Assembly: GCF_016612505.1 (NCBI RefSeq)
Contig: NZ_JAENRR010000011.1
Coordinates: forward strand, 58,572 to 122,571
Reading direction: 5' to 3'
DNA: 64,000 bases
Origin: Carboxylicivirga marina
GTDB taxonomy: Bacteria; Bacteroidota; Bacteroidia; Bacteroidales; Marinilabiliaceae
The position numbers were made by a program, and so were the translations under genes. The stretch's first letter is position 1; each line of letters opens with the position of its first letter. Of this stretch, positions 1 to 8,837 are shown piece by piece. The notes below the pieces were generated by a model. That model made no database searches. It was given only the letters and a program-made list of their open reading frames with translations, and had not been told where the DNA came from.

Positions 1-777
1 AATAGTGGTCAAAATCGCATAACTACAGCATTGCTTTTAGCGGCAGGTACCGGAAGCCGACTATATCCATTAACACAAAAAGCCCCCAAATGTCTTACCC
101 TTGTAAATAACAAATCTATTCTTGACAGACTTATCTCGAATTTTAAAAGTCAGGGCTTTAAACGACTTGTAATAATTACCGGGCACCTAAAAGAATGTAT
201 CATGGATTACCTTGGTGATAAATCGGGAGATATCTCCATAGAATACATTCATAGTCCTTTATATAAAACAACCAATAATATATATTCGCTTTGGATGGCT
301 CGAACTATTATAAATGAGCCTTTTGTGCTTTTTGAAAGCGATTTGGTATTAAACTCCGGTTTGCTCGATGAAATGGTTTACCCCGATAGAATGGCTATAG
401 CACTAATGCAGCCATGGCTAAACGGGACAACGGTAACCATCGACAAGGATAATAGGGTTACTCAGTTTCAAAAAGGAAGCTCTGATTCCTATTCTGATAT
501 CCGATATAAAACAGTGAATATTTACAGTTTTTCCCTTCAGTCGTGGCAAGCAATCATTAAACAATTGAACCGATATATTTTAGCAGATAGGGTAAACTGT
601 TATTACGAAACTGTTTTTTCTGAAATGGTTGATAATAATAGTCTTTCTTTCAATTCGGTTTCATTTGACCACAAACCATGGTACGAAATTGATACGATTA
701 AAGATTTAGCTAAGGCGGAATTACTATTCTCGAAGCACGAAAAAAAGGTATTTATGCATGAAAATGTAATGGCATAA
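1..777 (+). CDS. Nucleotidyltransferase (sugar-phosphate/choline-phosphate cytidylyltransferase type), 5' partial
   Basis: The frame is open to the left edge and the first in-frame TTG (base 31) lies inside the conserved N-terminal strand, so the true start is outside the window. The signature LLLAAGTGSRLYPLT followed by KAPKCL is the nucleotide-binding loop and catalytic lysine region of the NTP_transferase fold, and FESDLVL is the usual acidic metal-binding strand. The family transfers CMP or another NMP from an NTP to a phosphorylated small molecule (phosphocholine, phosphoethanolamine, aminoethylphosphonate, sugar phosphate). The PLP enzyme 40 bp downstream and the CDP-alcohol phosphatidyltransferase after it suggest the product is a CDP-amino-alcohol used as a lipid head-group donor. 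The exact substrate cannot be read from sequence. Confidence 0.85.
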   Translation, partial: NSGQNRITTALLLAAGTGSRLYPLTQKAPKCLTLVNNKSILDRLISNFKSQGFKRLVIITGHLKECIMDYLGDKSGDISIEYIHSPLYKTTNNIYSLWMARTIINEPFVLFESDLVLNSGLLDEMVYPDRMAIALMQPWLNGTTVTIDKDNRVTQFQKGSSDSYSDIRYKTVNIYSFSLQSWQAIIKQLNRYILADRVNCYYETVFSEMVDNNSLSFNSVSFDHKPWYEIDTIKDLAKAELLFSKHEKKVFMHENVMA

Positions 778-817
778 ATGAAATAGGGAATATAGTAGTA
801 ATTAAGCTTAAAATACA

Positions 818-1915
818 ATGAAAAATCATTATAACACTCAAGAAGAAAAATACGAATACATAGCAAAACAGCATGGTGGATATTATCGGCATGATTTTAC
901 CGACCATGCTTACTTGTATAATTTATATTTTCCGCCCAAGGAAGTCTTTACCCATTTAAAAGATAATATAAACAACCTTGTTTTGAATTATCCTATGGCG
1001 CAAGATGCCCTTGCCGAACTTATTGGGAGTATTATTATCCAACCTACAGAAAGAATTATTGTTGGCAACGGAGCCGCTGAGATTATAAAAATTCTTTCGG
1101 GAAGTTTAGCAAAGAAACTAATAGTACCAGTTCCCTCTTTTAACGAGTATGCAAATGCTGCACCTGAAGGTAGGGTGGTGGAATTTCCGCTGGATTTCCC
1201 TTCATTTCAGCTTGATGTTGATAAGTTTGCCGATGAGGCAATTAAAGTTGGTGCCGATATAGCTGTTGTAGTAACGCCCAACAACCCGACATCGATGCTG
1301 GTGCCAAAAGCCGATTTAATTCGCTTGGCGAAAAAGCTTGAACCAAGCAAGTGCATGCTTGTTGTAGATGAATCGTTTCTTGATTTTGCTGATAACAAAG
1401 AACAAATTAGTCTGGAGCAAGATATTGATAGATATCCGAATTTGGCTATTCTTAAAAGTATGAGTAAAGCCTATGGCATTTGCGGCTTAAGAATTGGATA
1501 TATGTTAACGGCTAATCCTGAATTTGCTCAGGCAGTTCGTAATGGCATTCACATATGGAATATTAATGGCTTTGCTGAAGAATTTCTCAGAATTCTACCA
1601 CAATATAAACAAGAGTTTGAGGCGAGCTGTGAAAAAGTAAAAGCAGATAGAGACTTGTTTTATAGTCAGCTAAGTGCAATTGATGGGATGACCGTTTTTA
1701 AACCCGATGCAAATTATATTTATTGTCGTTTGCCCGGTGATGCTTTAAACGGACCTGAGGTGGTAAAACGCTTGTTTATTAAGCACAATATTTACATAAA
1801 AGATAGTGCAGGAAAAACTCAACCCGATGCCGACCGATACCTTCGTATTGCCAGTAGAACTCAGGCGGAAAATATTAAGCTTATTACTGTATTAAAGGAG
1901 GTTATGTATGGATAG
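818..1915 (+). CDS. PLP-dependent class I/II enzyme, histidinol-phosphate aminotransferase/CobD-like
   Basis: This 365-aa protein has a fold-type I PLP layout: GNGAAEIIKIL (cofactor phosphate loop), VTPNNPTS (substrate-side Asn), VVDESFLDF (Asp that pairs with the pyridine nitrogen), SMSKAYGICGLRIGY (Schiff-base Lys) and a late LRIAS arginine. These match the HisC/CobD group, which contains both aminotransferases and the threonine- or serine-phosphate decarboxylases. It sits between a nucleotidyltransferase and a CDP-alcohol phosphatidyltransferase, with its stop overlapping the next start, and no other his genes are nearby. A role in making a phosphorylated amino alcohol (for example decarboxylation of phosphoserine to phosphoethanolamine) or an aminophosphonate is therefore more likely than histidine synthesis. 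That role is inference. Confidence 0.8.
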   Translation: MKNHYNTQEEKYEYIAKQHGGYYRHDFTDHAYLYNLYFPPKEVFTHLKDNINNLVLNYPMAQDALAELIGSIIIQPTERIIVGNGAAEIIKILSGSLAKKLIVPVPSFNEYANAAPEGRVVEFPLDFPSFQLDVDKFADEAIKVGADIAVVVTPNNPTSMLVPKADLIRLAKKLEPSKCMLVVDESFLDFADNKEQISLEQDIDRYPNLAILKSMSKAYGICGLRIGYMLTANPEFAQAVRNGIHIWNINGFAEEFLRILPQYKQEFEASCEKVKADRDLFYSQLSAIDGMTVFKPDANYIYCRLPGDALNGPEVVKRLFIKHNIYIKDSAGKTQPDADRYLRIASRTQAENIKLITVLKEVMYG

Positions 1916-2546
1916 GGATAAACAAATAAGTGTATTTAGCTTTATTAAAGATTTGCCAAATGTTTGTTCTCTTTTAGGCTTATTTAGTGCTGTAATAGGA
2001 ATTTATTTTGCCATACAAGGAAACTTTCCGGCAGCAATAATCGGCGTGCTATGGGCAGTGCTATTCGATTGGTTTGATGGTATTATTGCCCGAAACATGA
2101 AAGGAAGAACCAAGGTACAAGGCGAATTTGGCGCCCAGCTTGATTCAATGATTGATATTGTAAGCTTTGGTATTTTACCTGCTATCATCCTATTAAGTTA
2201 TGGCAACTACAATATTTGGTTTTTACCTGGTGCTTTTGTAATTATTGCATCCAGCGCCATTCGTCTCACTTATTTCAATGTATACGGACTTATAGATAGT
2301 AAAACATACAAAGGTTTTCCGCTAGATAATAATGTGCTTATTTTGGCATTTGTATTTTTGTTTGAGGGCTTGTTTTCGCAAACTATTTTTTCTATTACAA
2401 TTTATACGCTCTTGATGTTGCTTGCAGCTCTCAACTTATCTTCAATCGCAACACCTAAATTTGGAGGGAAATGGGTTTATGCTTTAGTTATTTATGTCAT
2501 GACTCTTACATGTATTTATGGATGGTTTCTGTTGAACCAGGTATAG
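1908..2546 (+). CDS. CDP-alcohol phosphatidyltransferase family membrane protein
   Basis: A 212-aa integral membrane enzyme. The CDP-alcohol phosphotransferase signature is visible around residues 44-75: FDWFDGIIAR, then FGAQLDSMIDIVSFG, giving the DG..AR....G...D...D metal-binding pattern; the spacing and the VSFG tail resemble bacterial phosphatidylserine synthases. About five or six further hydrophobic segments follow. The ATG at 1908 overlaps the preceding gene by 8 bp and has AAAGGAG 7 bases upstream, so the two are translationally coupled. It probably moves an alcohol phosphate from a CDP-alcohol onto a lipid acceptor, or the reverse type with CDP-diacylglycerol. The neighbouring cytidylyltransferase favours the first. 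Confidence 0.85.
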   Translation: MDRDKQISVFSFIKDLPNVCSLLGLFSAVIGIYFAIQGNFPAAIIGVLWAVLFDWFDGIIARNMKGRTKVQGEFGAQLDSMIDIVSFGILPAIILLSYGNYNIWFLPGAFVIIASSAIRLTYFNVYGLIDSKTYKGFPLDNNVLILAFVFLFEGLFSQTIFSITIYTLLMLLAALNLSSIATPKFGGKWVYALVIYVMTLTCIYGWFLLNQV

Positions 2547-2617
2547 ATAAGTAGTGTATTTCGTTCAGCATAAAAATGTTCTTTAATTAAATACTCTAAA
2601 GGTGTTCACTTTTCTTT

Positions 2618-2776
2618 CTAAATACCTCTATTGTCTGCATTTATTTTCATTACCAAATTTAAATCAGGAGCAACATTTATAATTTGTCGAATTAACCAAG
2701 AATTAAAGCCATATTCTGTTTTTACCATTTGCCACTGACTACAACGATATAGCGGAGGTTTAAAATTGATAAAGGC
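2618..2776 (-). pseudogene. Possible decayed 3' end of an unknown gene
   Basis: A stretch open between stops on the - strand encodes about 52 residues with balanced composition, including YRCSQWQMVKTEYGFN and DLNLVMKINADNRGI before a stop at 2620-2618. There is no suitable start for a full protein and nothing upstream continues it. It may be the tail of a decayed gene or a small ORF starting at the internal ATG of QMVKT. I do not recognise a family. Confidence 0.25.
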
Positions 2777-3109
2777 TCATACTTAATAGTAGTGGATGCT
2801 CAATGAAATTTACAAAAAGGAACGACAAGTTATTTGCTATCAATTTTGCATTAATTCGTCTTACCAGACGGGTTTCCCTTTTTTCATTGCCAAAAAGGGA
2901 AGGAAAAAGCTAGTCCCATTTATGCTTCCCCGCGCTCTAAGGGTTAATGAGTTTCACAAACAAAGTAGAACAAGCCTCTTTATTGTTCAACTAAATTAAC
3001 CCTTATTCACTCCATCGCCCGCTCGCAAATGGAACAGGCCAACCCACTGTCGAAATTCCATTTCGATTAAGATGAATAGATATATGTAATTAGTATGCAC
3101 TTGTGCGTT

Positions 3110-3263
3110 GGCCTGCCGGAAAGCGATGGCCAACGGCGGGGTGAAGTTTCAATTGTTATATATAATTCCAAGAAGAGGCTTGCCTTTGCCTTTGATAAAA
3201 GGCCTTACTTCGGTAGAATTATTAACAATTGAAACGAGCGGGCGGCTTTCTTTCCGGCTAGCC
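3110..3263. repeat. Large imperfect palindrome (nested inverted repeats)
   Basis: Two nested pairs of arms are visible: gtttcaattgtt at 3146-3157 pairs perfectly with aacaattgaaac at 3224-3235, and gccggaaag at 3115-3123 pairs with ctttccggc at 3250-3258; the flanking ggcc/agcc bases extend the outer pair imperfectly. Transcribed, this would fold into one long interrupted hairpin of about 150 nt. It resembles intergenic palindromic elements of Bacteroidota genomes, but no target duplication was found. Confidence 0.55.
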
Positions 3264-3755
3264 TTTTGTTTCTTTTGGGGCAATGCCAAAGAAAGAGTAA
3301 AGAGATTTCATGATTACTTCAGCGTAGCAACGATTAAACGTATTTCAATATTATAAATCTCACATGTCCCGATATTTAATAATACTAGTTTAGAATACGA
3401 AGCGTAAGCAATGCCAGGTTCATTTATTTTATATATTCTTTTATTCTACATACTGATCTGAAGATTCATTTAGTCCATAACTTTTTACCGTGACCCATGA
3501 TAAACGGATTAAATACTTCTTTCATCCACTCCAACGAAACAACTTGTTTGTCGTCCCATTTTTCTTTGTTCAAGTGTAATCATCCATTATCAAACAGTGT
3601 GTAGATCTAAATACTGAACGCGGTTAGCGTGAAGACATTAGATTTTGCTGGGATTTATCGTGTTGCATTCGAGTCTTGGCTTATAAATCATTAACTTCAC
3701 AAATCACTGAGATTGTCAACAAGCGATTTTGTAGATGTACATTAAATAGAGTCTG

Positions 3756-4505
3756 ATGAATATTAATATAGCAGTACTAATTGATGGGGACAATATACCA
3801 TCCGCCAATGTAAAGGAGATGATGGAGGAAATTGCAAAATATGGAAACCCTACCATTAAAAGAATATATGGCGACTGGACTAAACCTGATTTAAATAATT
3901 GGAAAAAGATATTACTGGAGAATGCAATTACTCCAATTCAGCAATATGCCTATACTTCGGGAAAGAATGCTACGGATTCGGCCATGATAATTGATGCCAT
4001 GGATATCCTTTATTCTGAAAAAGTCAATGGATTCTGCTTAGTGTCAAGCGATAGTGATTTTACCAAATTAGCAACCAGATTAAGAGAAGCTGGCATGCAA
4101 GTAATTGGCATTGGGGAGAAAAAGACGCCAACCCCTTTTATAGTGGCATGTGATAAATTCATTTATATCGAAATTTTAAAAACCAGAGCTAAGGATAAAG
4201 AGTCTGAAGACGATAAAGATTCGGAGAAAGAACTATTTGATAAAATTTCCTCAAAGGAAATAAAACTAATTGCTGCAACAATTACAGATCTTTCTGATGA
4301 TGAAGGGTGGGCATTTTTAGGTGATGTAGGAAGCTTATTGCAAAAAAAACGACCAAACTTTGATCCCAGAAATTACGGTTTTCAAAAATTAACTCCTTTG
4401 ATTGACTCCATTGGCCGATTTGAGATTGAACAAAGAGACAGTCCAAATAGCAGGTATAAGTTGATTTATGTGAAAAATAAAGTAAAATATATCTCAAAGA
4501 AGTAA
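3756..4505 (+). CDS. NYN-domain (LabA/DUF88-like) putative RNase with C-terminal OST-HTH/LOTUS domain
   Basis: Residues 1-145 form a NYN domain of the PIN-like nuclease fold: AVLIDGDNIP supplies the first acidic residues, KNATDSAMIIDAMD the central acidic helix and LVSSDSDFTKLATRLRE the last acidic motif. After a charged linker (about 150-170), residues 175-245 (DEGWAFLGDVGSLLQKKRP ... FEIEQR) fit an OST-HTH/LOTUS winged-helix RNA-binding domain. The 249-aa NYN plus LOTUS architecture is widespread in bacteria and is thought to process or degrade RNA. It is monocistronic, with a poorly defined upstream region. The four acidic positions are intact, so nuclease activity is plausible. Confidence 0.85.
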   Translation: MNINIAVLIDGDNIPSANVKEMMEEIAKYGNPTIKRIYGDWTKPDLNNWKKILLENAITPIQQYAYTSGKNATDSAMIIDAMDILYSEKVNGFCLVSSDSDFTKLATRLREAGMQVIGIGEKKTPTPFIVACDKFIYIEILKTRAKDKESEDDKDSEKELFDKISSKEIKLIAATITDLSDDEGWAFLGDVGSLLQKKRPNFDPRNYGFQKLTPLIDSIGRFEIEQRDSPNSRYKLIYVKNKVKYISKK

Positions 4506-4572
4506 GCTGTGGAGTAATTATAAATACAAGCAAATAAACTATCAAGAGTGTGTAGTTTGAAATGACTATTTG

Positions 4573-4872
4573 CTAATCCCCATTTTGGTTACCTGCCCAA
4601 AAGTCATCTTTATTGGGACTCTTTACCATAGTAAGAAAATCCCAGACCTCATTTAAAATTTGACGCTCTTCACTCTTCTGCGGCTTAATGCCATCGAGGT
4701 ATTGCACTTCAGCAACACTTTTGAAAAACTTATCAAAATCAGTATAATAGCCTTCAGTGTGTTTAAAACGAATAAAGACACTGGGGAAGCTTAGTTTAAT
4801 CACAAACTCATATTCAGGAAAGAATAGCTTGTTTGTTCCCAGATAGTAATTTTTAAACTTTTCAGGAATCAT
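4573..4872 (-). CDS. Hypothetical protein, 99 aa
   Basis: This small soluble protein is rich in aromatic and charged residues (NYYLGTNKLFFPEYEFVIKL, then RFKHTEGYYTDFDKFFKSV and NEVWDFLTMVK). It has no signal peptide or membrane segment. Its codon use and ATG start are unremarkable, and it lies downstream of the histidine kinase at 4940-5773 in the same orientation, 67 bp away, so the two may be co-transcribed. I do not recognise the family. Confidence 0.6.
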   Translation of the reverse strand: MIPEKFKNYYLGTNKLFFPEYEFVIKLSFPSVFIRFKHTEGYYTDFDKFFKSVAEVQYLDGIKPQKSEERQILNEVWDFLTMVKSPNKDDFWAGNQNGD

Positions 4873-4939
4873 ATTTTCTTAGTTTTTTGATTAGGGGCTG
4901 TTACATGTTAGTAATGGTATTATGTGCCCCCTTGCAAAA

Positions 4940-5773
4940 TTACCTGTTACCATTCATATGGCAAGGTAAAGTAAATTTGAATTCGCTGCCTTGCCCCAAA
5001 TTACTTTCCACCCAAATTTTGCCTCCTTCAATTTCAATAAATTCTTTACAGAGTAGCAAACCTAAACCTGTTCCAGGCTCTTGTGCGGTACCATAGCTCG
5101 AGTGAATAGCTTCCTGCTTAAATATCTTACGCAAAGCATCTTCATGCAAACCTATTCCATTATCCTTCACTACAATTTCAATAAAATCATTCTTAGTTAG
5201 TGCGGTAACTTCAATAGTACCTTTGTTGTCAGTGAATTTTATAGCATTATTAATCAAGTTCCTGAAAACTGTGGCAATCATATGCCTATCTAAATAGGCA
5301 ACAATATCCTTGTTGATAAAGTTATGAATGGTAATCTTTTTTTTATGAGCATTTAATTGCGCTGAATTGATGGCTTCGGTTAGAATGGGAGAGATGTTGA
5401 TGCGTGACGGTTTAAATGGCATCTTATCGTTTTGAACATTTAACCATTCTGATAAGCTAATAAGTAATTCGTATGTTATTTTAGACGACCGGTATAACAT
5501 TTTCAGGAAGCTTTCAATTTCCTCTAATGTATAACTCTGAAAGTCATTAATTAGCAACTCTACCAACCCTAAAATTCCATTAAAAGGGTTTCTTAGTTCA
5601 TGTGCAATTATCCGATAGAATTTATCACGTGCTTTTATTAGCTCCTCAAGATCGTTTATTCTGCCATTAACAATTTCTTCAATTTTTCGCTGTTGTTCGT
5701 TGACAATTAGTTTTAGATCAGCATTTTGCTTTTCTAATTTTTGAATATAACCATCGGAGGAAAGACTTTTCAT
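4940..5773 (-). CDS. Cytoplasmic sensor histidine kinase
   Basis: The protein (277 aa from the ATG at 5773) has an N-terminal coiled coil (EKQNADLKLIVNEQQRKIEE), a HisKA dimerisation domain with the phospho-acceptor His in IAHELRNPFNGILGL, and a HATPase_c domain with the N box (FRNLINNAIKFT), G1 box (VKDNGIGL) and G2 box (GTGLGLLLCKEFIEIEGG). There is no transmembrane segment or periplasmic domain, so its input must come through the coiled coil or a partner. A longer reading to a TTG at 5848 exists, but an in-frame stop lies just above it and the ATG is preferred. No response regulator is adjacent. Confidence 0.85.
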   Translation of the reverse strand: MKSLSSDGYIQKLEKQNADLKLIVNEQQRKIEEIVNGRINDLEELIKARDKFYRIIAHELRNPFNGILGLVELLINDFQSYTLEEIESFLKMLYRSSKITYELLISLSEWLNVQNDKMPFKPSRINISPILTEAINSAQLNAHKKKITIHNFINKDIVAYLDRHMIATVFRNLINNAIKFTDNKGTIEVTALTKNDFIEIVVKDNGIGLHEDALRKIFKQEAIHSSYGTAQEPGTGLGLLLCKEFIEIEGGKIWVESNLGQGSEFKFTLPCHMNGNR

Positions 5774-6284
5774 CGAATTGAGTTTAATCTCTGTTTCATT
5801 ATGCTGGATAAATAAATTATTAAATCCGAGAGCTTGATAGTAGCACAAAAAAAACGTTTAAAAAGTTGCTGACTCTACCAACAAGTTAGCGAAAAAATAA
5901 TGGAATTCTCACTAAACAACATATAATACAGGCTGCTAATTTTTAAACTCGTGCATTTCTCAATATAACACCTTCTCACTTTATAAAACTTAAAAACAAG
6001 AGACATGACACACTCCGATAGCAACTTATTAATGGTACATTTTGAGAGACTATTTTCTCCCATCCTACCTGCTTATTATTAGAGTATCCTATACAAACCT
6101 TCAAATAATAATTCAATTCTATAAAAGATGATATCGGGAACTTCCAGAACCAATGACTGTATAATGACTGATCATGTTTTTTTCAAAATATCGCACAAAC
6201 ATTTTTTGTTTCTTAATAGCTTATGGTTTATCCCGATGTATATTATATTTTTATGGCTTATTAAAAAACCGGAAAAGAACAGCT
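5774..6284. other. Divergent intergenic region
   Basis: This region separates the kinase from the cysteine synthase-like gene and should hold both promoters. I see no convincing -33/-7 pair, hairpin or gene. A 62-codon frame on the - strand (5875-6063) is cysteine-rich and low in complexity and is not believed. Confidence 0.4.
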
Positions 6285-7250
6285 ATGTCAAAAATTGAAG
6301 CCTTAAATCTAATAGGTAGCACCCCAATGGTGCATTTAAAAACACTTGATCCCAAACCGGGTGTTGAGATACATGCAAAACTCGAGTACATGAATCCTAC
6401 GGGAAGTATGAAAGACCGAATTATTGCTTATATGATTCAGAAAGGTGTTGAGGAAGGGAAAATCAATGAGAACACGACAATTGTTGAGGGAAGCTCCGGT
6501 AATACTGGTGCCTCAGTTGCTATGATTGCTTCCACTATGGGACTGAAATCAATTATTTTTGTTCCTGATAAATGCAGTGAGGAGAAGATTGCAATAATTA
6601 AATCATATGGAGCTGAAGTTATTGTAAAGCCTGAGCTGACATATGGAAAATTTCCAGCAATAAAGGCCAGCGAAAGTGAAGACTACTATCACATTGATCA
6701 ATATAACAACATTTATAACCCTGAGGCCCATTATATGACCTTAGGAAAGGAGATATGGGATGATATGAATGGGGAGATTGATGCCTTTGTAGCAGCCGCA
6801 TCAACAGGTGGTACATTATCAGGTGTTGCAAAACGATTAAAAGAAAATAATCCTGATATAAAAGCTATTCTGGCAGATCCGGAAGGCTCTGTTTATAAAC
6901 CGTACCTGGAGGGCAAAGAAGATTATCTTTCTTATATTGAGTCGTTTCATGTAGAAGGTGCCGGTAAGACTAAACTATGTGCAACCATGAATTTTGACAT
7001 AGTGGATGAAACAATTGCATTTAATGATGAGAAAGCAATAGCTATGGTGCATCGGCTTGCCCGCGAGGAAGGCCTGATGGCTGGTGGTTCAAGTGGTGGT
7101 AATGTTTGGGCTGCCCTGGAAGTTGCAAAAAGGATGGAAGCTCCTGCTAAGATTGTAACTGTTTTGCCCGATAGTGGTTTTAAATACCTGAGCAAAATTT
7201 TCAATCCACAGTGGTTAAAAGAAGTGGGCCTTGGTCATCTGGTTAAATAA
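6285..7250 (+). CDS. PLP-dependent cysteine synthase / cystathionine beta-synthase family enzyme
   Basis: A 321-aa fold-type II PLP enzyme. The Schiff-base lysine is in TGSMKDRI, the phosphate and substrate loop is EGSSGNTGAS, the glycine-rich PLP phosphate cup is AASTGGTLSG, and LPDSGFKYL supplies the serine that contacts the pyridine nitrogen. The family condenses O-acetylserine with sulfide or serine with homocysteine. The late SGFKYLSKIFNPQWL motif is closer to cystathionine beta-synthase than to CysK, but no C-terminal CBS domains are present. The ATG at 6285 preceded by GGAAAAG is chosen; an upstream in-frame ATG at 6174 would add a hydrophobic leader foreign to the family. No cys or met gene is adjacent. 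Confidence 0.85.
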   Translation: MSKIEALNLIGSTPMVHLKTLDPKPGVEIHAKLEYMNPTGSMKDRIIAYMIQKGVEEGKINENTTIVEGSSGNTGASVAMIASTMGLKSIIFVPDKCSEEKIAIIKSYGAEVIVKPELTYGKFPAIKASESEDYYHIDQYNNIYNPEAHYMTLGKEIWDDMNGEIDAFVAAASTGGTLSGVAKRLKENNPDIKAILADPEGSVYKPYLEGKEDYLSYIESFHVEGAGKTKLCATMNFDIVDETIAFNDEKAIAMVHRLAREEGLMAGGSSGGNVWAALEVAKRMEAPAKIVTVLPDSGFKYLSKIFNPQWLKEVGLGHLVK

Positions 7251-7407
7251 TACCGATTACGAATCAAAACGATTGATAAAAAATCAATCTGTGATTCTGT
7301 TTCGGCATATTAACCCATGTAATAAACAAAATGCTTTATCAATCATTTTGTTATACATTTGGTATAACTTACCATAACTTCATTATATATTCCACCTTAT
7401 AATATTT

Positions 7408-7458
7408 CATAGAATTGTTTGACTTTTCTTAAGTGATGTAAAGTCAAACAATTCTATG
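7408..7458. repeat. Perfect 19-bp inverted repeat
   Basis: The arms catagaattgtttgacttt (7408-7426) and its exact reverse complement (7440-7458) are separated by 13 nt. It lies 158 bp after the cysteine synthase-like gene, and no T-run follows on either strand, so it is not a normal intrinsic terminator. It could be an mRNA-stabilising hairpin, a protein-binding site or a mobile-element remnant. Confidence 0.7.
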
Positions 7459-7593
7459 ACGATATCGTTATTTTGATTTCCTGAACCTGGTTTAAGGTGG
7501 GGTTATTTGTGGGTTTTGAGAGACATAAGCATATGTAATTTTTAGTCAAAAGCTACTTTTGGTAAACTAAGTAATTTCAAACTTGATTTGAGT

Positions 7594-8739
7594 ATGCATA
7601 ACAATATAGTATCGCCATCACAGACAAAAGTTATACTTGATATTGCTACTTTCGATGATCTTTTCCAGAGAAAAGATTCAAGAGGAAACATCTATTATGA
7701 GATAGAAAATGCAGTAATTGATTGCGAAATTCCGTATGAACACTTTCAAAATATTTTATTCTTGAGATGCACTAATACAATCTTCTCTAGTCAATTTGTT
7801 GTGGATTTTAAGTCCACTAATTGCATATCCTTCAATATCGTTGAGTTCAATGAACGATTAAGTATCAGAGGGACATTAAAAGAAAATAGTGACTTTCGAA
7901 CAGTTACTTTCCATCAAGCATCATCGATCAGTCGTTTGACGTGCTTAAAAGGCTTCTATTTTCAGAATATCACAATTCACAAAAGCGTTGAATTCTTTAT
8001 AGAAAATCAATTTGTCGGTGAAGCAACCTTTTCTAACCTAACAAAAGTCAATGATAACGAAGGTCTCTTTTTTTACGACACAACCTTCAAAGACAAAGTT
8101 TATTTTAGAAACATAGATGATCAATACCTATCGTTAAACTCATGCAAGTTTGAATCCATTCTATCTCTTAGTTTTGTTCATTTGCGAGAGCTTTTTCTGT
8201 CCGCTACAATTTTCAATTCTACGATTGAAACAAATCAAGTGTCATTCAGACAGGGAGCTAGAGAGGTCTTTAGACAACTTAAGCACCAGATGCTAATAAA
8301 TAATAACAAAATTGATGCATTGGAATTTCACAAATTAGAAATGAATGCATTTAGGACTGAAATAGAAAAAAGGAAATGGTATAATCCAGACAAATTGATT
8401 CTTCTTCTTAACAGTATTTCTAACTCTCATGGAACAAATCCTTGGGTAGGAATAGTGTTTGTTTTAAGTGTATCTATCATTGGATTCTTTCCACAATTAT
8501 TAGTATTGAAGGATAGTTACTTTGAATGGGGTTGGTATGGATTTGAAAGTCAATTATTGGCTATTGGAACTACTATTAAATTATGGATTAATTTTATAAA
8601 TCCAGCTCATAGCATTAATTTCTTGGGTGATTACAATCCTAGGGCTATAACATATATTTGGGATAATATATGGCGTATTTTTATTGGTTATGGATATTAT
8701 CAAACGATTCAAGGATTTAGGAAATATGGAAGACTTTAG
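7594..8739 (+). CDS. Unknown protein: beta-solenoid-like N-terminus plus C-terminal membrane segments
   Basis: The 381-aa protein starts at the ATG at 7594 (a TTG two codons upstream is less likely). Residues about 40-230 consist of short strands with regularly spaced Phe and Cys (GEATFSNLT, GLFFYDTTFKDKVYFRN, LSLNSCKFESILSL, LFLSATIF), which looks like a degenerate pentapeptide-repeat or beta-helix. A helical linker (FRQLKHQMLINNNKIDALEFHKLEMNAF) follows, then a strong hydrophobic segment (WVGIVFVLSVSIIGFFPQLLVL), a second weaker one and an aromatic tail (IFIGYGYYQTIQGFRKYG). Similar tails occur in pentapeptide-repeat membrane proteins of Bacteroidota. The gene is unusually AT-rich and stands alone, consistent with transfer. 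Function is unknown. Confidence 0.65.
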   Translation: MHNNIVSPSQTKVILDIATFDDLFQRKDSRGNIYYEIENAVIDCEIPYEHFQNILFLRCTNTIFSSQFVVDFKSTNCISFNIVEFNERLSIRGTLKENSDFRTVTFHQASSISRLTCLKGFYFQNITIHKSVEFFIENQFVGEATFSNLTKVNDNEGLFFYDTTFKDKVYFRNIDDQYLSLNSCKFESILSLSFVHLRELFLSATIFNSTIETNQVSFRQGAREVFRQLKHQMLINNNKIDALEFHKLEMNAFRTEIEKRKWYNPDKLILLLNSISNSHGTNPWVGIVFVLSVSIIGFFPQLLVLKDSYFEWGWYGFESQLLAIGTTIKLWINFINPAHSINFLGDYNPRAITYIWDNIWRIFIGYGYYQTIQGFRKYGRL

Positions 8740-8837
8740 AAGAACTAAACATTAAAACTTTTGATACAAAGGAAACTGGCATTATTCGACCAGTTAACTT
8801 TTTGAAATGTATCGAATAAGGTTAAACCGCGAAACAC

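Larger units (their letters stand above)
2547..3755. other. 1.2-kb gene-poor region with decayed sequence
   Basis: No intact gene is supported here. Two short open frames on the + strand (2796-2999, 3108-3356) have no protein-like composition, and the second lies inside a large inverted repeat. A short protein-like relic is visible on the - strand at 2618-2776. The remainder shows no clear promoter, RNA gene or other element. Confidence 0.6.

Noticed and set aside
2796..2999. 67-codon + strand frame
   Set aside because: Composition is not protein-like and no other evidence supports it.
3108..3356. 82-codon + strand frame
   Set aside because: It is explained by the large palindrome and has no start signal or protein-like pattern.
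5875..6063. 62-codon - strand frame upstream of the kinase
   Set aside because: Cysteine-rich and low in complexity in an AT-rich intergenic region, without a ribosome site.
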